Shown here one piece after another: positions 16,449 to 26,034 of a stretch of 54,979 bases of DNA (position 1 is its first letter; every line of letters starts with the position of its first letter). Made by a program: the position numbers and the translations under genes. The stretch comes from Patescibacteria group bacterium (lineage in GTDB: Bacteria > Patescibacteriota > Gracilibacteria > UBA1369 > UBA12470). The notes beneath the pieces were generated by a model that saw only the letters and a program-made list of their open reading frames with translations, was not told the origin of the DNA and did not search any database. The stretch spans positions 1 through 54,979 of the forward strand of contig JAHIUS010000045.1 in NCBI GenBank assembly GCA_018816885.1, written 5' to 3'.

Positions 16449-17530
16449 AGATCGATTACATCACCAATTTGCGACTGCCGAGCGAAAAGGCTAACAGTAT
16501 TCAGATCATGCAGAACTGCGAGGCTTTCAAGAAGGCGGGGGCGAAGGTTTCGCTTTATGTTCCGATGCGGTTTGGAACCAAAAAGGAGAGGAGAATCGAA
16601 GATATTTGGGAGTATTATCAGGTTGAGAAGCGGTTTCCCATTAAGAAGATTTTTTGTGTCGATATTTTTCCTTTAGGGCTTGATCGGCCGGCTTTTATTT
16701 TGCAGTCGATCACTTTTTATCTGGCTGTTGCGGTTCTATTTTTATTCAAAAAAAACGATGTTATTTACACTCGCGATGTCTGGCTGGCACTTGCGCTTTT
16801 TTACAAAAAGAAAAAGGTCCTGGAATTGCACAACTACCCTGTGAGTAAGCTTGGACGAGCGATTTATGGGTTTCTTTCGAAGCTGTTCTGGAAGGTTGTT
16901 GTGATCAGCGATGGTTTGCAAAAAGAGGTCCCCGAATCATTGGTGGCTCCTGACGGGGTGAAGATTTCGCTTTTTGAAGGTGGGCTCTCCAAAGAGGCTG
17001 CACGCGATAAACTCAAGATGCCGCTTCATGGTCGGATCGTGGTTTATACCGGGAGTTTACAGAAGTGGAAGGGAGTTCCTCTTTTGCTCAAGGCCGCCAA
17101 GAAGATGCCTGAGACTTATTTCTATATTGTTGGCGGGAGTTTGGATAAAAAGGATCTTACCGGGCTGCATGGCGGGGATAATGTTACTTTTGTCGGGCAT
17201 ATCCCTCAGCGTGAGGCTTTCTTGTATTTGAAGGCTGCGGATGTTTTGGCGATTCCGAATACCGGCAAGGATGCGATTTCGCGCAAGTACACTTCTCCTC
17301 TTAAGGCTTTTGAATATATGGCGGCTGATAAGGAGGTTGTGGTTTCCGATATACCTTCAATGCGTGAGATTTTTAATAAAAAGAACTCCTATCTGTTTAA
17401 GTCCGGGGATAGTGATGATTTGGTTCGTGCGATTAAGGAGGCTTTCTCCGACGGTGGGCGAAGGGAGGATCCTTCGAAATATTCTTGGGATGCTAGGGTT
17501 GCGAAAATTATTGATTGGGTTAAAATATAA
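16445..17530 (+). CDS. GT4 family glycosyltransferase
   Basis: 361 aa. The start MKIDYITNLRLPSEKANSIQIMQNCEAF and the sequence DVIYTRDVWLALALFYKKKKVLELHN are typical of a GT4 subgroup near capsular and mannosyl transferases. The C-terminal part has VVYTGSLQKWKGVPLLLKAAKKM, FYIVGGSLDKKDL and a donor site with SPLKAFEYMAADKEVVVSD. It is the last glycosyltransferase of this operon; the cupin gene follows 5 nt later. Confidence 0.84.
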   Translation: MKIDYITNLRLPSEKANSIQIMQNCEAFKKAGAKVSLYVPMRFGTKKERRIEDIWEYYQVEKRFPIKKIFCVDIFPLGLDRPAFILQSITFYLAVAVLFLFKKNDVIYTRDVWLALALFYKKKKVLELHNYPVSKLGRAIYGFLSKLFWKVVVISDGLQKEVPESLVAPDGVKISLFEGGLSKEAARDKLKMPLHGRIVVYTGSLQKWKGVPLLLKAAKKMPETYFYIVGGSLDKKDLTGLHGGDNVTFVGHIPQREAFLYLKAADVLAIPNTGKDAISRKYTSPLKAFEYMAADKEVVVSDIPSMREIFNKKNSYLFKSGDSDDLVRAIKEAFSDGGRREDPSKYSWDARVAKIIDWVKI

Positions 17531-17535
17531 ATCCT

Positions 17536-18051
17536 ATGAAAATCGGCGACAAATATACTGGCAGTACTCAAGATTATGGCAAAAAGCCGGAGATTCAGGG
17601 TGTACATCTGTTGGATTTAAAGAGATTTAACGATTGTGGAGGAAGTTTTAATGAAATTGTGCGGCTTATTGATGGAAAGGTTGGAGATTTTGAAATTAAA
17701 CAAGTTAACTATTCCGAGGTGCTTCCCGGGGCTGTGAAGGCGGGACACTACCATCTTGAGCAGGATGATCTTTGGTTTGTGCCGGCGGATTCCAGGCTGC
17801 TTGTCGGTTTGAAAGATTTGCGAGAAGATTCTCCAAGTTACGAGGTCGTTTCCAGGGTTGTTTTGGGGGGTGGAAAGGCTCAACTTCTGTTTATTCCTCG
17901 CGGAGTTTTGCATGGACTTGCGAATTTGTGGGGCGAACCTGCAAGGCTTATTTATTTCGTGAATCAAAACTTCAACCCTGATGCGGCTGATGAACACAGA
18001 TTGCCGCCGGAGGAGTTTGGGGAGGGGTTTTGGGAGATACAGAAGGGCTAA
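17536..18051 (+). CDS. RmlC-like cupin (dTDP-4-dehydrorhamnose 3,5-epimerase family)
   Basis: 171 aa single-domain cupin. VKAGHYHLEQDDLWFVPADSRLLVGL (about 62-87) and LLFIPRGVLHGLANL (about 115-129) match the two histidine-containing strands of RmlC-type sugar epimerases. The usual RGLHFQ catalytic context is replaced by KAGHYH, so activity may differ; it could be an epimerase, an isomerase or a sugar-binding relative. No other dTDP-rhamnose enzymes (RmlA, B, D) are in the window. Its last 4 nt overlap the convergent mannose synthase gene. Confidence 0.7.
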   Translation: MKIGDKYTGSTQDYGKKPEIQGVHLLDLKRFNDCGGSFNEIVRLIDGKVGDFEIKQVNYSEVLPGAVKAGHYHLEQDDLWFVPADSRLLVGLKDLREDSPSYEVVSRVVLGGGKAQLLFIPRGVLHGLANLWGEPARLIYFVNQNFNPDAADEHRLPPEEFGEGFWEIQKG

Positions 18052-18788
18052 TTCTTGTACTTCACCATATAATCCCACTTAATCCTCAGCACTGTCGTGA
18101 ATGCAGATGTGATTTCTTTGATTGAGAGATTCGAGATGCCGCGCTCGCGGTTTACGAAGATGATTGGGATTTCACCGATCTTGAATCCTTGTCTATGTAG
18201 CTGGTAAGCCATTTCTGAAAGCACAATGTAGCCTACAGCCTCTATTCTTTCGCAGTTGATTGCCTTGAGGGCTTTGCGAGTGTAGACACGGTAGCCGTTT
18301 GTATAGTCCGATATTGGAATTCTTAGTATCACTCGAGCATATATGTTGGCGAATTTGGAGAAAATTGTTCTTTTTAGTCCCCAATTTACGATTTTGCTTC
18401 CCTTTAAGTATCTGGAGCCGATTACCATTTCGTATCCGTCTTGAATCTTGTCCAGCATCTTGGGGATATCGACAGGATCGTGAGAGAAGTCGGAGTCCAT
18501 TTCGAAGATGTATTCGAACTTTTCTTCTAGAGCTTTTTTGAATCCTGCCACACAGGCTCCGCCTCGGCCGTTCTTTTCTTTTCTGTGGATTATTTGGAGG
18601 GTTTTGTATTTTTTTGTTAAAGCGTCGACGATTTCTCCGGTTTTGTCAGGAGAGTTATCATCTACAACAATTATTGTCAGTTCCTGGGATATTCCGAAAA
18701 TCGTCTGAATCAGTTTGCGAATGTTCTCCTTTTCGTTATAGGTCGGGATTATTATTGCGGTCTTTTTGTAGATTTCTTCAGTTGGCAT
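18048..18788 (-). CDS. Polyprenyl-phosphate mannose (dolichol-phosphate mannose) synthase, GT2
   Basis: 246 aa. It has IIIPTYNEKENI (12-23), VDDNSPD (42-48), the metal-binding DSD (98-100) and VIGSRYLKGSKI. DYTNGYRVYTRKAL and a C-terminal REGxS-like region (NRERGISNLS) complete the DPM1-type signature. It has no C-terminal membrane anchors, so it is the short soluble form. It probably transfers mannose from GDP-mannose to polyprenyl phosphate, feeding GT-C enzymes (10214-11686 and 50489-52363). It overlaps the upstream epimerase by 11 nt. Confidence 0.88.
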   Translation of the reverse strand: MPTEEIYKKTAIIIPTYNEKENIRKLIQTIFGISQELTIIVVDDNSPDKTGEIVDALTKKYKTLQIIHRKEKNGRGGACVAGFKKALEEKFEYIFEMDSDFSHDPVDIPKMLDKIQDGYEMVIGSRYLKGSKIVNWGLKRTIFSKFANIYARVILRIPISDYTNGYRVYTRKALKAINCERIEAVGYIVLSEMAYQLHRQGFKIGEIPIIFVNRERGISNLSIKEITSAFTTVLRIKWDYMVKYKN

Positions 18789-19677
18789 AATACTTTATGG
18801 TTTTTTTGAGCCCTTCTTCGAGCGAAACTTCCGGTTCCCAGCCAAGATCTTCTTTTATCCTTGTGATGTTTGGGACGAGTTCCAGAGGTGCATCAATTTT
18901 AAGCTTTAAATCTTTTATTTCAACTGAAAGTTCTTTGGCGATGGCATTTGCGATTTCTTGGACCGTTGATGGTTCCCCTGTCCCCAGGTTATATGTGCCT
19001 GTCAGGTTGCTTTTTAATCCTAAAATTATTGCCCGAACTATATCTGAAATATAGATAAAATCTCTTGCGAATTTGCCGTTATGGATCTCTATTTCTCCTT
19101 TATTTAAAGCTTGCGAGATTACTTGCGGGATTAGGTTTGGGGTTTTTGGGAGTTTTTGGTAAGGGCCGTATGCGTTTGCGAGTCTGAAGGTTAGAAGCTC
19201 TATTTTTTCTTTAAATTTTTCGCATTCTTGCTCGGCGAGAAGCTTCGAGTAGGCGTAAGCGTTTGCGCTTTCATCAACCATGATGTTGTTTTCGTCGATT
19301 TGGCCGGATTTTTCACATTCATATACCGTCACACTCGACATGAAGATGAATTTTTTGATCGGTTTGCCGGAAAAATACTCGAGAAGCCGCTTGGTTCCAT
19401 CCACATTTATCTCCATTGTCTCCTGCTCGTTGTCTTGCGAAAGCTTGATCGAGCTTACTGCTGCCAGATGAACAACATAGTCAAAATCATGATTGTCTAA
19501 CGGGTTTAAATTGTCTGTTGTGAGGTCTATTTTGAGGGTTTCCACTTCTATCTCCGGGTCGTGATTGCTTAGGTTCACAACTTCAAAACCCTGATTTTGC
19601 AGTTCCAAAATCAGATTTGTTCCGATGAAACCGGAACCACCTGTTACTAAGACTTTTTGTTTGGAATTAAGAACCAA
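18778..19677 (-). CDS. NAD-dependent epimerase/dehydratase (extended SDR)
   Basis: 299 aa. It has VLVTGGSGFIGTNLILEL, VVHLAA, FMSSVTVYE and the Tyr/Lys pair in YAYSKLLAEQ. GKFARDFIYISDIVRAI and YNLGTGEP follow. It is a general nucleotide-sugar SDR; it does not show GDP-fucose synthase or GalE signatures strongly. Lying directly after Gmd and the ColD-like dehydratase, it could carry out the final 4-keto reduction (with or without epimerisation) of the GDP-dideoxy sugar. That role is inference from order. The start is TTG; there is no nearby ATG, and the leader contains two copies of TTCTTAATTC. Confidence 0.78.
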   Translation of the reverse strand: MVLNSKQKVLVTGGSGFIGTNLILELQNQGFEVVNLSNHDPEIEVETLKIDLTTDNLNPLDNHDFDYVVHLAAVSSIKLSQDNEQETMEINVDGTKRLLEYFSGKPIKKFIFMSSVTVYECEKSGQIDENNIMVDESANAYAYSKLLAEQECEKFKEKIELLTFRLANAYGPYQKLPKTPNLIPQVISQALNKGEIEIHNGKFARDFIYISDIVRAIILGLKSNLTGTYNLGTGEPSTVQEIANAIAKELSVEIKDLKLKIDAPLELVPNITRIKEDLGWEPEVSLEEGLKKTIKYYAN

Positions 19678-19703
19678 GAAGTAAGAATTAAGAATGATAT
19701 TGT

Positions 19704-19722
19704 GTTTCTGCCTTGCAGAAAC
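19704..19722. repeat. Short perfect hairpin GTTTCTGC-ctt-GCAGAAAC
   Basis: An 8 bp perfect stem with a 3 nt loop in the 69 bp gap between the ColD-like gene and the downstream epimerase. A palindrome TTTTGCGCAAAA (19735-19746) lies next to it. No U-run follows on the minus strand, so it does not look like an intrinsic terminator for the operon. Similar GTTT...GAAAC hairpins occur at 45595 and 52599. Confidence 0.6.
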
Positions 19723-19746
19723 TGCTTGATTATATTTTGCGCAAAA

Positions 19747-20973
19747 CTAGGACTCCTTCCTGTTTTGCGTATTGAAAAATTCTTTAAACACTTCCGCCAT
19801 ATAGTCTATGTCTTCTTCGTTAATTCCTTGATGGCAGCCGACATAAAATCCGTTGTAAGTTACGTGCGCCGCCTGTGGATATTGATCGTCTAAGTTGCCA
19901 AATAGTTTCTTGTAATAAGGCTGATTGATAAGCGGAACCATGTACCTGGTTTCGACGTTATGTTCTTCGAGGAAAAGCACCAATTCGTCACGTTTGATCG
20001 GGCTATCCTTTTGCATAACTATCGGGAACATCATGAACGCGTGCTCCGCATAGTCGGGCCAACTTGGCAGTTGTATATGTTTTTCGAAAGGCTTGAGTTT
20101 TTCGAGAAGATACGCGGCGTTTTTTTGTCTGGACTCAAGGATTTGCGGCCATTTTTCTATCTGCGCCAGGCCGAGAGCTCCTTCGAGTTCCGTTACTCTG
20201 TAGCTGTACCCCATTCGCACGAATGAGAATCTGTTGTTTATTAAGTGAAAAAAACTGTCTTTGTTATCGCGGACCGAGCCTTTGTCGTCATCTATATTAA
20301 AATAAACGGAGTCACGACCGTGGTTGACCATGCTTTTCATCGCTATCGCGTATTCGTCATTGTTCGTCAGAGAAAGCCCGCCTACTCCCGTTACGAGCAG
20401 ATGAGCGACATAAGTTGAGAAGCATGATATGTCCGACTGGGATCCTACCGGTTTACCTCTGTGTTTCACGAACATGGTTTCGCATGAGTCTTCGACTGTT
20501 CTCAGGTCATGTTTTTTGGCAATTTCCAGAACTTTATCGATTTCGCAAGATAGCCCGAATAGATTTACCGGCATTATTGCTCGAGTGCGGGGGGTTATTT
20601 TTTCTTCGATTTTGTCGGGGTCGATGTTGTATGTGAGGGGATCGATTTCTACGAAAACGGGCTTTAAATTATTTTGTAAAACAACATTAGAAGTTGCGAT
20701 AAATGTCAGTGCCGGAACGAGAACTTCGTCGCCGTCTTCCCAACCGTGAATATCTTTGAGGGCGTGCAGTGCAACCTGTAAAGAGCTTGTTCCGCTGTTG
20801 CTCATTACGGCATATTTGATGTTGTGGCCTTCTGCGAATTTTCGCTCGAAGCTGTGGACATACTTACCGTACGACAAACGATTGTTGTCGAGCGCGTCCA
20901 TCACATATTTTTTGGCGTTTTCGTCAATACATGTATCCCCCACACCTATTTGCGTTTTTCTTTTTTGGATCAT
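19747..20973 (-). CDS. DegT-family PLP dehydratase, ColD-like (His replaces the PLP lysine)
   Basis: 408 aa DegT/DnrJ fold: [15 protein letters not shown] (58-72), [18 protein letters not shown] (80-97), EDSC (161-164) and the cofactor loop [15 protein letters not shown] (185-199). His191 sits five residues before the GxGG glycine, where aminotransferases have the Schiff-base lysine. The same Lys-to-His change marks GDP-4-keto-6-deoxymannose 3-dehydratase (ColD), which removes the 3-hydroxyl using PLP and glutamate. The gene starts within the stop of Gmd, which makes ColD's substrate, so the pair fits a GDP-3,6-dideoxyhexose route (colitose or relative). A CDP-sugar 3-dehydratase relative is less likely given the lack of iron-sulfur cysteines. 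Confidence 0.8.
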   Translation of the reverse strand: MIQKRKTQIGVGDTCIDENAKKYVMDALDNNRLSYGKYVHSFERKFAEGHNIKYAVMSNSGTSSLQVALHALKDIHGWEDGDEVLVPALTFIATSNVVLQNNLKPVFVEIDPLTYNIDPDKIEEKITPRTRAIMPVNLFGLSCEIDKVLEIAKKHDLRTVEDSCETMFVKHRGKPVGSQSDISCFSTYVAHLLVTGVGGLSLTNNDEYAIAMKSMVNHGRDSVYFNIDDDKGSVRDNKDSFFHLINNRFSFVRMGYSYRVTELEGALGLAQIEKWPQILESRQKNAAYLLEKLKPFEKHIQLPSWPDYAEHAFMMFPIVMQKDSPIKRDELVLFLEEHNVETRYMVPLINQPYYKKLFGNLDDQYPQAAHVTYNGFYVGCHQGINEEDIDYMAEVFKEFFNTQNRKES

Positions 20974-21932
20974 TTTTTTAAAAGTTCAATATCCGACTTA
21001 ACCATCATTTCTACAAGTTCTTTGAAGCCCACTTCGGGTTCCCAGCCAAGTTCCTGTTTGGCTTTAGAGGAGTCTGCGATGAGAACATCAACTTCTGCGG
21101 GGCGCATGAATTTAGGGTTTTGTTCGATGTAATCACGCCAATTCTCGATTCCAACTACCTTGAAAGATTCCTGAACGAACTCTTCAACGCTGTGAGTTTC
21201 TCCCATTCCGATTACAAAATCTTCCGGTTTGTCTTGTTGAAGCATCGCCCACATGGCCTTCACGTAATCTCCTGCAAATCCCCAGTCGCGCTTGGCGTCC
21301 ATATTTCCGAGCACCAATTTATCGGCAAGTCCGAGGTGAATTTTGGCCACTGTATGGCTGATTTTACGGGTTACAAATTCAAGTCCGCGTCTTGGAGATT
21401 CATGGTTGAATAAAATCCCGCCGCAAGCGAACATATCGTAACTTTCGCGATAATTCATCGTCATATAGTGGGCGTAAGCTTTGGCTACACCGTAAGGACT
21501 TCTTGGGTGAAATGGGGTCAATTCCGTTTGAGGAGTTTCCCGCACCTTGCCGAACATTTCGGAAGATGATGCTTGATAGTATCTGGCTTGCGGATGGGCT
21601 ATTCGAATAGCTTCGAGCAGTCTTACCGCCCCGAGAGCTGTGATCTCTCCCGTTAATATCGGTTCGTGGAAAGATACCGCAACAAACGATTGAGCTGCGA
21701 GATTGTAAACCTCATCCGGCTTGATATCGCCGATGATTCGTATGAGTGAACTTAAGTCCATCAGGTCTCCGTCGACGACCTCCATTTTATCGAGTAAATG
21801 TTCGATTCTCTCGTTGTTTGGAGAGCTGCATCTTCGGATCATTCCGTAAACTTCATACCCTTTTTCGAGTAAAAATTCTGCGAGATAAGAACCGTCCTGG
21901 CCCGTTATTCCTGTTATTAAAGCTTTTTTCAT
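20970..21932 (-). CDS. gmd: GDP-mannose 4,6-dehydratase
   Basis: 320 aa. It has the Gmd-specific NADP motif [10 protein letters not shown] (7-16), [13 protein letters not shown] (76-88), SSSEMFG (122-128), catalytic Tyr147 and Lys151 in SPYGVAKA, and [30 protein letters not shown] is also diagnostic. It converts GDP-D-mannose to GDP-4-keto-6-deoxy-D-mannose. Its TGA stop overlaps the ATG of the ColD-like gene, which argues that its product is passed to that enzyme. I see no fucose synthase or perosamine synthase in the window. GDP-mannose synthesis genes (ManB, ManC) are also absent here. Confidence 0.96.
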   Translation of the reverse strand: MKKALITGITGQDGSYLAEFLLEKGYEVYGMIRRCSSPNNERIEHLLDKMEVVDGDLMDLSSLIRIIGDIKPDEVYNLAAQSFVAVSFHEPILTGEITALGAVRLLEAIRIAHPQARYYQASSSEMFGKVRETPQTELTPFHPRSPYGVAKAYAHYMTMNYRESYDMFACGGILFNHESPRRGLEFVTRKISHTVAKIHLGLADKLVLGNMDAKRDWGFAGDYVKAMWAMLQQDKPEDFVIGMGETHSVEEFVQESFKVVGIENWRDYIEQNPKFMRPAEVDVLIADSSKAKQELGWEPEVGFKELVEMMVKSDIELLKK

Positions 21933-21967
21933 GTTTTTTTTATTAAATCGGGTTGGATTCTACAAGT

Positions 21968-23440
21968 TTAGGAGGTCTTTTTCAATCCGAGTTCGCGAGC
22001 GAAGAGTTTTGCGAATTTGGCAATTTCTTTTTTATCTTCATCCATTTCATTCCATAATTTGTTGTAATCTATCACTTCCGATGTTTCCAATATGGCCGCT
22101 ATGAAGTTTTTCAGCTCTTCATCATCATGTTTATGGTTTCTCAGTATATCCTTTATCGTACTTGGCAAATCTTCCATGCATCGTACTCTTTTTACCATCG
22201 ACAGTTTATTATAGAAAACTTCACCAAATGTTATTATAGGTTTTTTCAATACCACCCCTTCAAATCCGGCTGTCCCCGTTATAGTGGTTACAAGTTTTGA
22301 AGCTTTTGTCAGTTTTATCGAGCTGTAATTCGGATCTATTAACTCCACATTTGGAATTCTCTTAATTCTTTTGTACTCCCTCATCGGGCGAGAATACAGC
22401 ATTGCCGGATGGTCTTTTACATACAGCTTGAAATGCACCGGCAGCGACTTGGCTATATCTTCTATTAAATTCACCTGATCTATGTGGAACGGTGACAGAA
22501 GCAGTGTTGCTATCTCGGGGTCTTGATGCATAGGGAAAAATACGAAATCTTCGTTCAAGTCGGGCTTTGAATAAAGCTTTTTATAACCTCTGATTCTTCG
22601 GCACAGCCTCACGATTTTATTACTCAAAAACCATGAAGGTTTCTGCATTATATAATCGCCTTTCGACTTCCTGTAATAGTTGATCGAATGCTGAATGAAC
22701 CCCTTTATTTCCAATAATAAGAATTTTAACGGACCTATTTTCTTTTTATTCATAAGATCTTTAACCCAACTGTATCTCACTTCTTTTTCCCTCGATTCTT
22801 TCAGGAAATCTTCCGCTTCCTTCTCGAATTTACTATCAACTTCCCCCGCCTGCAGCTTATCAAACAATTTGTCGGCATTACTGAGGCTGCAATAGCAGTT
22901 ATCGGTTACCGTTATATATCCTTTGATTCTTGCCGGTTCTATGTTTATTGTTTTTATCCCCATTTTTTTTGCGACATGATAAAGAACCATACTCCCCAAT
23001 GACCCAACCAATGCGAATATTACTGCATCCGGTTTTTCTTTTTCCAGAAAAGCTATCATCGCTTTTGCTTCCACCTGTAAGTATTTCAGCATTTTTTCAT
23101 GGGAACATGACGGTTTTTTTGAATAATCGGATTTGGGCACACTCATCATAATATGCCTGTCTACCAACAGATATGGCCAAGCGTTTGGCAAACCGTATTC
23201 TTCTTCGAATTTCTTAATAAAATCCATGTCCAACTCCACCTCTTCCGCTTTTTTATGCAGATCTTCTTCTACAAGAATTTCGGAATACTCAATATCGCTT
23301 TGATCTTTAATGAATTTTTCCGCATATCGACCATACACATAGCAACAGAACTCCTCGGCTCCATATGAATTCTTGAGCTCCATGGCTATGTTGTGCCCGA
23401 GGAATGAGAATCTTCTCTGCAGATATAAACATATTTTCAT
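21968..23440 (-). CDS. KpsS-like capsule polysaccharide transferase (Capsule_synth family)
   Basis: 490 aa from the ATG at 23440, chosen because it overlaps the upstream stop as ATGA and the protein then starts MKICLYLQRRFSFLGHNIA. C-terminal signatures FVFFPMHQDPE, LYVKDHP and TTITGTAGFEGVVLKKPIITFG match the KpsS/LipB and related capsule or cell-wall transferase family, in which a GT-B-like fold uses CMP-Kdo or other donors. Because it lies with nonulosonate genes it is a candidate CMP-nonulosonate transferase; this is inference. No membrane segments are seen. Confidence 0.7.
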   Translation of the reverse strand: MKICLYLQRRFSFLGHNIAMELKNSYGAEEFCCYVYGRYAEKFIKDQSDIEYSEILVEEDLHKKAEEVELDMDFIKKFEEEYGLPNAWPYLLVDRHIMMSVPKSDYSKKPSCSHEKMLKYLQVEAKAMIAFLEKEKPDAVIFALVGSLGSMVLYHVAKKMGIKTINIEPARIKGYITVTDNCYCSLSNADKLFDKLQAGEVDSKFEKEAEDFLKESREKEVRYSWVKDLMNKKKIGPLKFLLLEIKGFIQHSINYYRKSKGDYIMQKPSWFLSNKIVRLCRRIRGYKKLYSKPDLNEDFVFFPMHQDPEIATLLLSPFHIDQVNLIEDIAKSLPVHFKLYVKDHPAMLYSRPMREYKRIKRIPNVELIDPNYSSIKLTKASKLVTTITGTAGFEGVVLKKPIITFGEVFYNKLSMVKRVRCMEDLPSTIKDILRNHKHDDEELKNFIAAILETSEVIDYNKLWNEMDEDKKEIAKFAKLFARELGLKKTS

Positions 23441-24558
23441 CGGATTTCGGTTAGCTGCTTCTCGAGAAAGTCGCTCCATCTTCTGTAGTCGTACTCTTGT
23501 GCTCTATCTTTAGCTTTTTTTGACAATTCTTTATACAACCTATCAGAGTTTAACAGTTTTTCTATGTTTTTTTTGAGTTGTTTTGAATTTTTCTTTGTGA
23601 ATCTCAATCCCGTGTCACCGACAATCTCTGTTGATCCGGTGCCTTCCGTCGTTATAACCGGTATACCCGCAGCCATAGCTTCCACGACAGCCATTCCAAA
23701 CGGCTCCGGCCATAATGCCGGATGGACAAAAATTTTTGCTTTTTCAAAATATTTAATTACTTCATTTGGGGACTTCCATCCATGGAAAAACACTTTATTG
23801 TTTATTCCCAAGTTTTCGGCCATTTTTTTAAGATTTTCTTCGTCTGGGCCTGACCCCACCAAGTCCAAAGTTATGTTTTCTATATCTTTTATTGCCTTTA
23901 AAAGTACATCCAGCCCTTTGTCTAAATGTATTCTTCCTATGTATAATAGATTTTTCTCGTTTACATTTTCTCTATTTAAATTTTTAAACACTTCAAGATC
24001 CATAAATGCCGGTATTGTCATCATTTTTTGTTTGTCAAAGCCGTGTTTTGCATAGATCTTTAAAGTCGTTTTGCTCGCGCATGTAAATTTATCTATTAAA
24101 TCGGCTTGTCTTAACCCTATCAGTAATTCCCATAATCTTAATAATTTGAAAGATATTCCAGCTCTTAATGACATTTTTCCTATTTGAGTTACCCCCATAG
24201 TCAGCAGATAATTGTCGAAATGCGCAATTATCGGTACTTTCCCTCCTTCTTTTTTATACAATCCCGCACCCCATACAAACATATGACCGTCTACATGGTA
24301 CACATCCGTTGAATCTTCGTATTTTTTTAGTATATCTCTTGTTTTCTTTCTTACTACCGAATGTTTTCCGGATTTTAAATTTTCTTGGATCAGCTTGTAG
24401 GGAGTGCTTTCTTTTATTTGGTTCTTTTGAGAAAACATAGTCACTACCGCAACTTCATGACCTTTTTCGCATAAAACTTTTGCCTTCATGTGGACATTGG
24501 CGTTTGATCCCCCTCCATCCACGAGGTTGAGTTTTGTAGTTATAAATTTTATCTTCAT
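23437..24558 (-). CDS. GT4 family glycosyltransferase
   Basis: 373 aa. It has VDGGGSNANVHMKAKVLCEKGHEVAVVTM at the N-terminus, TIPAFMDLEVF, NLLYIGRIHLDKGLDVLLKAIK, LDLVGSGPDEENL and the donor site HPALWPEPFGMAVVEAMAAGIP. The WPEPFG variant is common in capsule and O-antigen transferases. Its ATG overlaps the flippase stop and its stop overlaps the KpsS-like start (both ATGA). Isoleucine is often coded by ATA here, unlike glycosyltransferases in the first 18 kb. Confidence 0.87.
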   Translation of the reverse strand: MKIKFITTKLNLVDGGGSNANVHMKAKVLCEKGHEVAVVTMFSQKNQIKESTPYKLIQENLKSGKHSVVRKKTRDILKKYEDSTDVYHVDGHMFVWGAGLYKKEGGKVPIIAHFDNYLLTMGVTQIGKMSLRAGISFKLLRLWELLIGLRQADLIDKFTCASKTTLKIYAKHGFDKQKMMTIPAFMDLEVFKNLNRENVNEKNLLYIGRIHLDKGLDVLLKAIKDIENITLDLVGSGPDEENLKKMAENLGINNKVFFHGWKSPNEVIKYFEKAKIFVHPALWPEPFGMAVVEAMAAGIPVITTEGTGSTEIVGDTGLRFTKKNSKQLKKNIEKLLNSDRLYKELSKKAKDRAQEYDYRRWSDFLEKQLTEIR

Positions 24559-26021
24559 CTCTTAAGCACCTTTAAAGTTTGTACTATTGTTGCGTATGGA
24601 CCTGCCTTGGTGAGGTAACCTATCCCGAAAACCAATATCATGTATATCCCGCCAAGCAGTGTTAATCCCGCCAAGTATGCTATCCCGTGAACCGCATGTA
24701 GGAACTCTTCAAAAGGCCATGCCAAAAGCACGGTCAACACCCCCGATCCACCCGTTATAATGACCCCCGGGATTGTTTTTAGAATGTTTATTTTAATCAA
24801 AGGAATCAGCTTCATGAAAGTATATATAAATACAATTACAAAACTTCCTATGACCGCATATCCCGCACCTTTAAGCCCGTATTTCGGTACGGCGTATAGC
24901 AAGGATACTGCCATTACGAGGACCTGCACCAATACTGTTTTGAACCGCATGCTGAATTCGCCTAATCCGTAAAATATCGGATTGGCTATATTTGTTACAC
25001 CTTTTATGGTCATTGCGATGGCCAGCAGTTTTAAAGGTATAACCATATCGACCCACTTCTCCCCGAGAAATAACGGAACGATTCTATCCGCTTCAAATAT
25101 AAGTACCGCCAGAAACGGTATTGATATCAGCAAAGTTACATCTATCATTTTAAAGAATCCATCTCGGACTTTACCTAATTCATCCTGTATTTTTGCCATA
25201 GCTGGGAAACCCGCCTTCATCGTAAGCTGGTTCAAATATGATGACGGTATTATGGAAATATCACGCGCCTTTGAATAAACCCCCATGTTTGCCGGCCCAA
25301 GCAAGTGTCCGAGAAAAGTTGTATCTATTATGTTTGATATGTAATTCAAAGTATTTGTTCCTATCACCCATTTTGTTTTCTTGAAAAGCTTTCCCAGTTT
25401 TCTTAAACGGAAATCCAATTTCGGCCTGTACGGATGTATAACATAGCTCATTATTGTACCCGATGCGTACGATGCCACATTCCCGGCAACCAACGCCCAT
25501 ACCGTTGGATTGAAAGCGACCCATGTCAAAGCCACAACCAGATATGATAGCTGCTGCACCAGATCTCTAATGAATATCTTTTTTAATTGTATCTCTTTGA
25601 AGATAAAAAACTGTCCTATGTTGGCCGCACCTTGTAAAAACAGAAGCAATCCCCCGAAACAAATCACAAGCTCATAACCTTCTATCTGGAAAAATTTTGC
25701 GATAAACGGCGATATCGCACACATCAGCAGCCCAAGTATTAATCCTTTCACAATCTCAAAAGTCCACGCCGCGTTCAGGTATTTGGTAACATTTTCCTTT
25801 TCCTGCAGAAATACCGTCCCGAATCCCGGTTCAAATAATGTTGATATCACTCCTACCATTAGCGTTGCCGCTATCATTATTCCGTATGTTTCCGGAGCAA
25901 GTATTCTCGCAAGAGTTACAAATGTAACCAGGTTGATCACCCTCTGTACCACAATACCTATAGTGATCCACTTTCCACCATCTACGGTTTTTTCGAAAAC
26001 TGTTTTTTCTTTTTTAGGCAT
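24555..26021 (-). CDS. Wzx-type polysaccharide flippase (MOP superfamily)
   Basis: 488 aa with about 14 hydrophobic segments. The start KTVDGGKWITIGIVVQRVINLVTFVTLARIL and LAPETYGIMIAATLMVGVI are typical of the Polysacc_synt/TuaB branch of lipid-linked oligosaccharide flippases, and the C-terminal half (Polysacc_synt_C-like) begins near 330. It probably moves the undecaprenyl-linked repeat unit made by this locus across the membrane. A matching Wzy polymerase is not obvious in the window. Confidence 0.88.
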   Translation of the reverse strand: MPKKEKTVFEKTVDGGKWITIGIVVQRVINLVTFVTLARILAPETYGIMIAATLMVGVISTLFEPGFGTVFLQEKENVTKYLNAAWTFEIVKGLILGLLMCAISPFIAKFFQIEGYELVICFGGLLLFLQGAANIGQFFIFKEIQLKKIFIRDLVQQLSYLVVALTWVAFNPTVWALVAGNVASYASGTIMSYVIHPYRPKLDFRLRKLGKLFKKTKWVIGTNTLNYISNIIDTTFLGHLLGPANMGVYSKARDISIIPSSYLNQLTMKAGFPAMAKIQDELGKVRDGFFKMIDVTLLISIPFLAVLIFEADRIVPLFLGEKWVDMVIPLKLLAIAMTIKGVTNIANPIFYGLGEFSMRFKTVLVQVLVMAVSLLYAVPKYGLKGAGYAVIGSFVIVFIYTFMKLIPLIKINILKTIPGVIITGGSGVLTVLLAWPFEEFLHAVHGIAYLAGLTLLGGIYMILVFGIGYLTKAGPYATIVQTLKVLKR

Positions 26022-26034
26022 AATTATTGCTACC

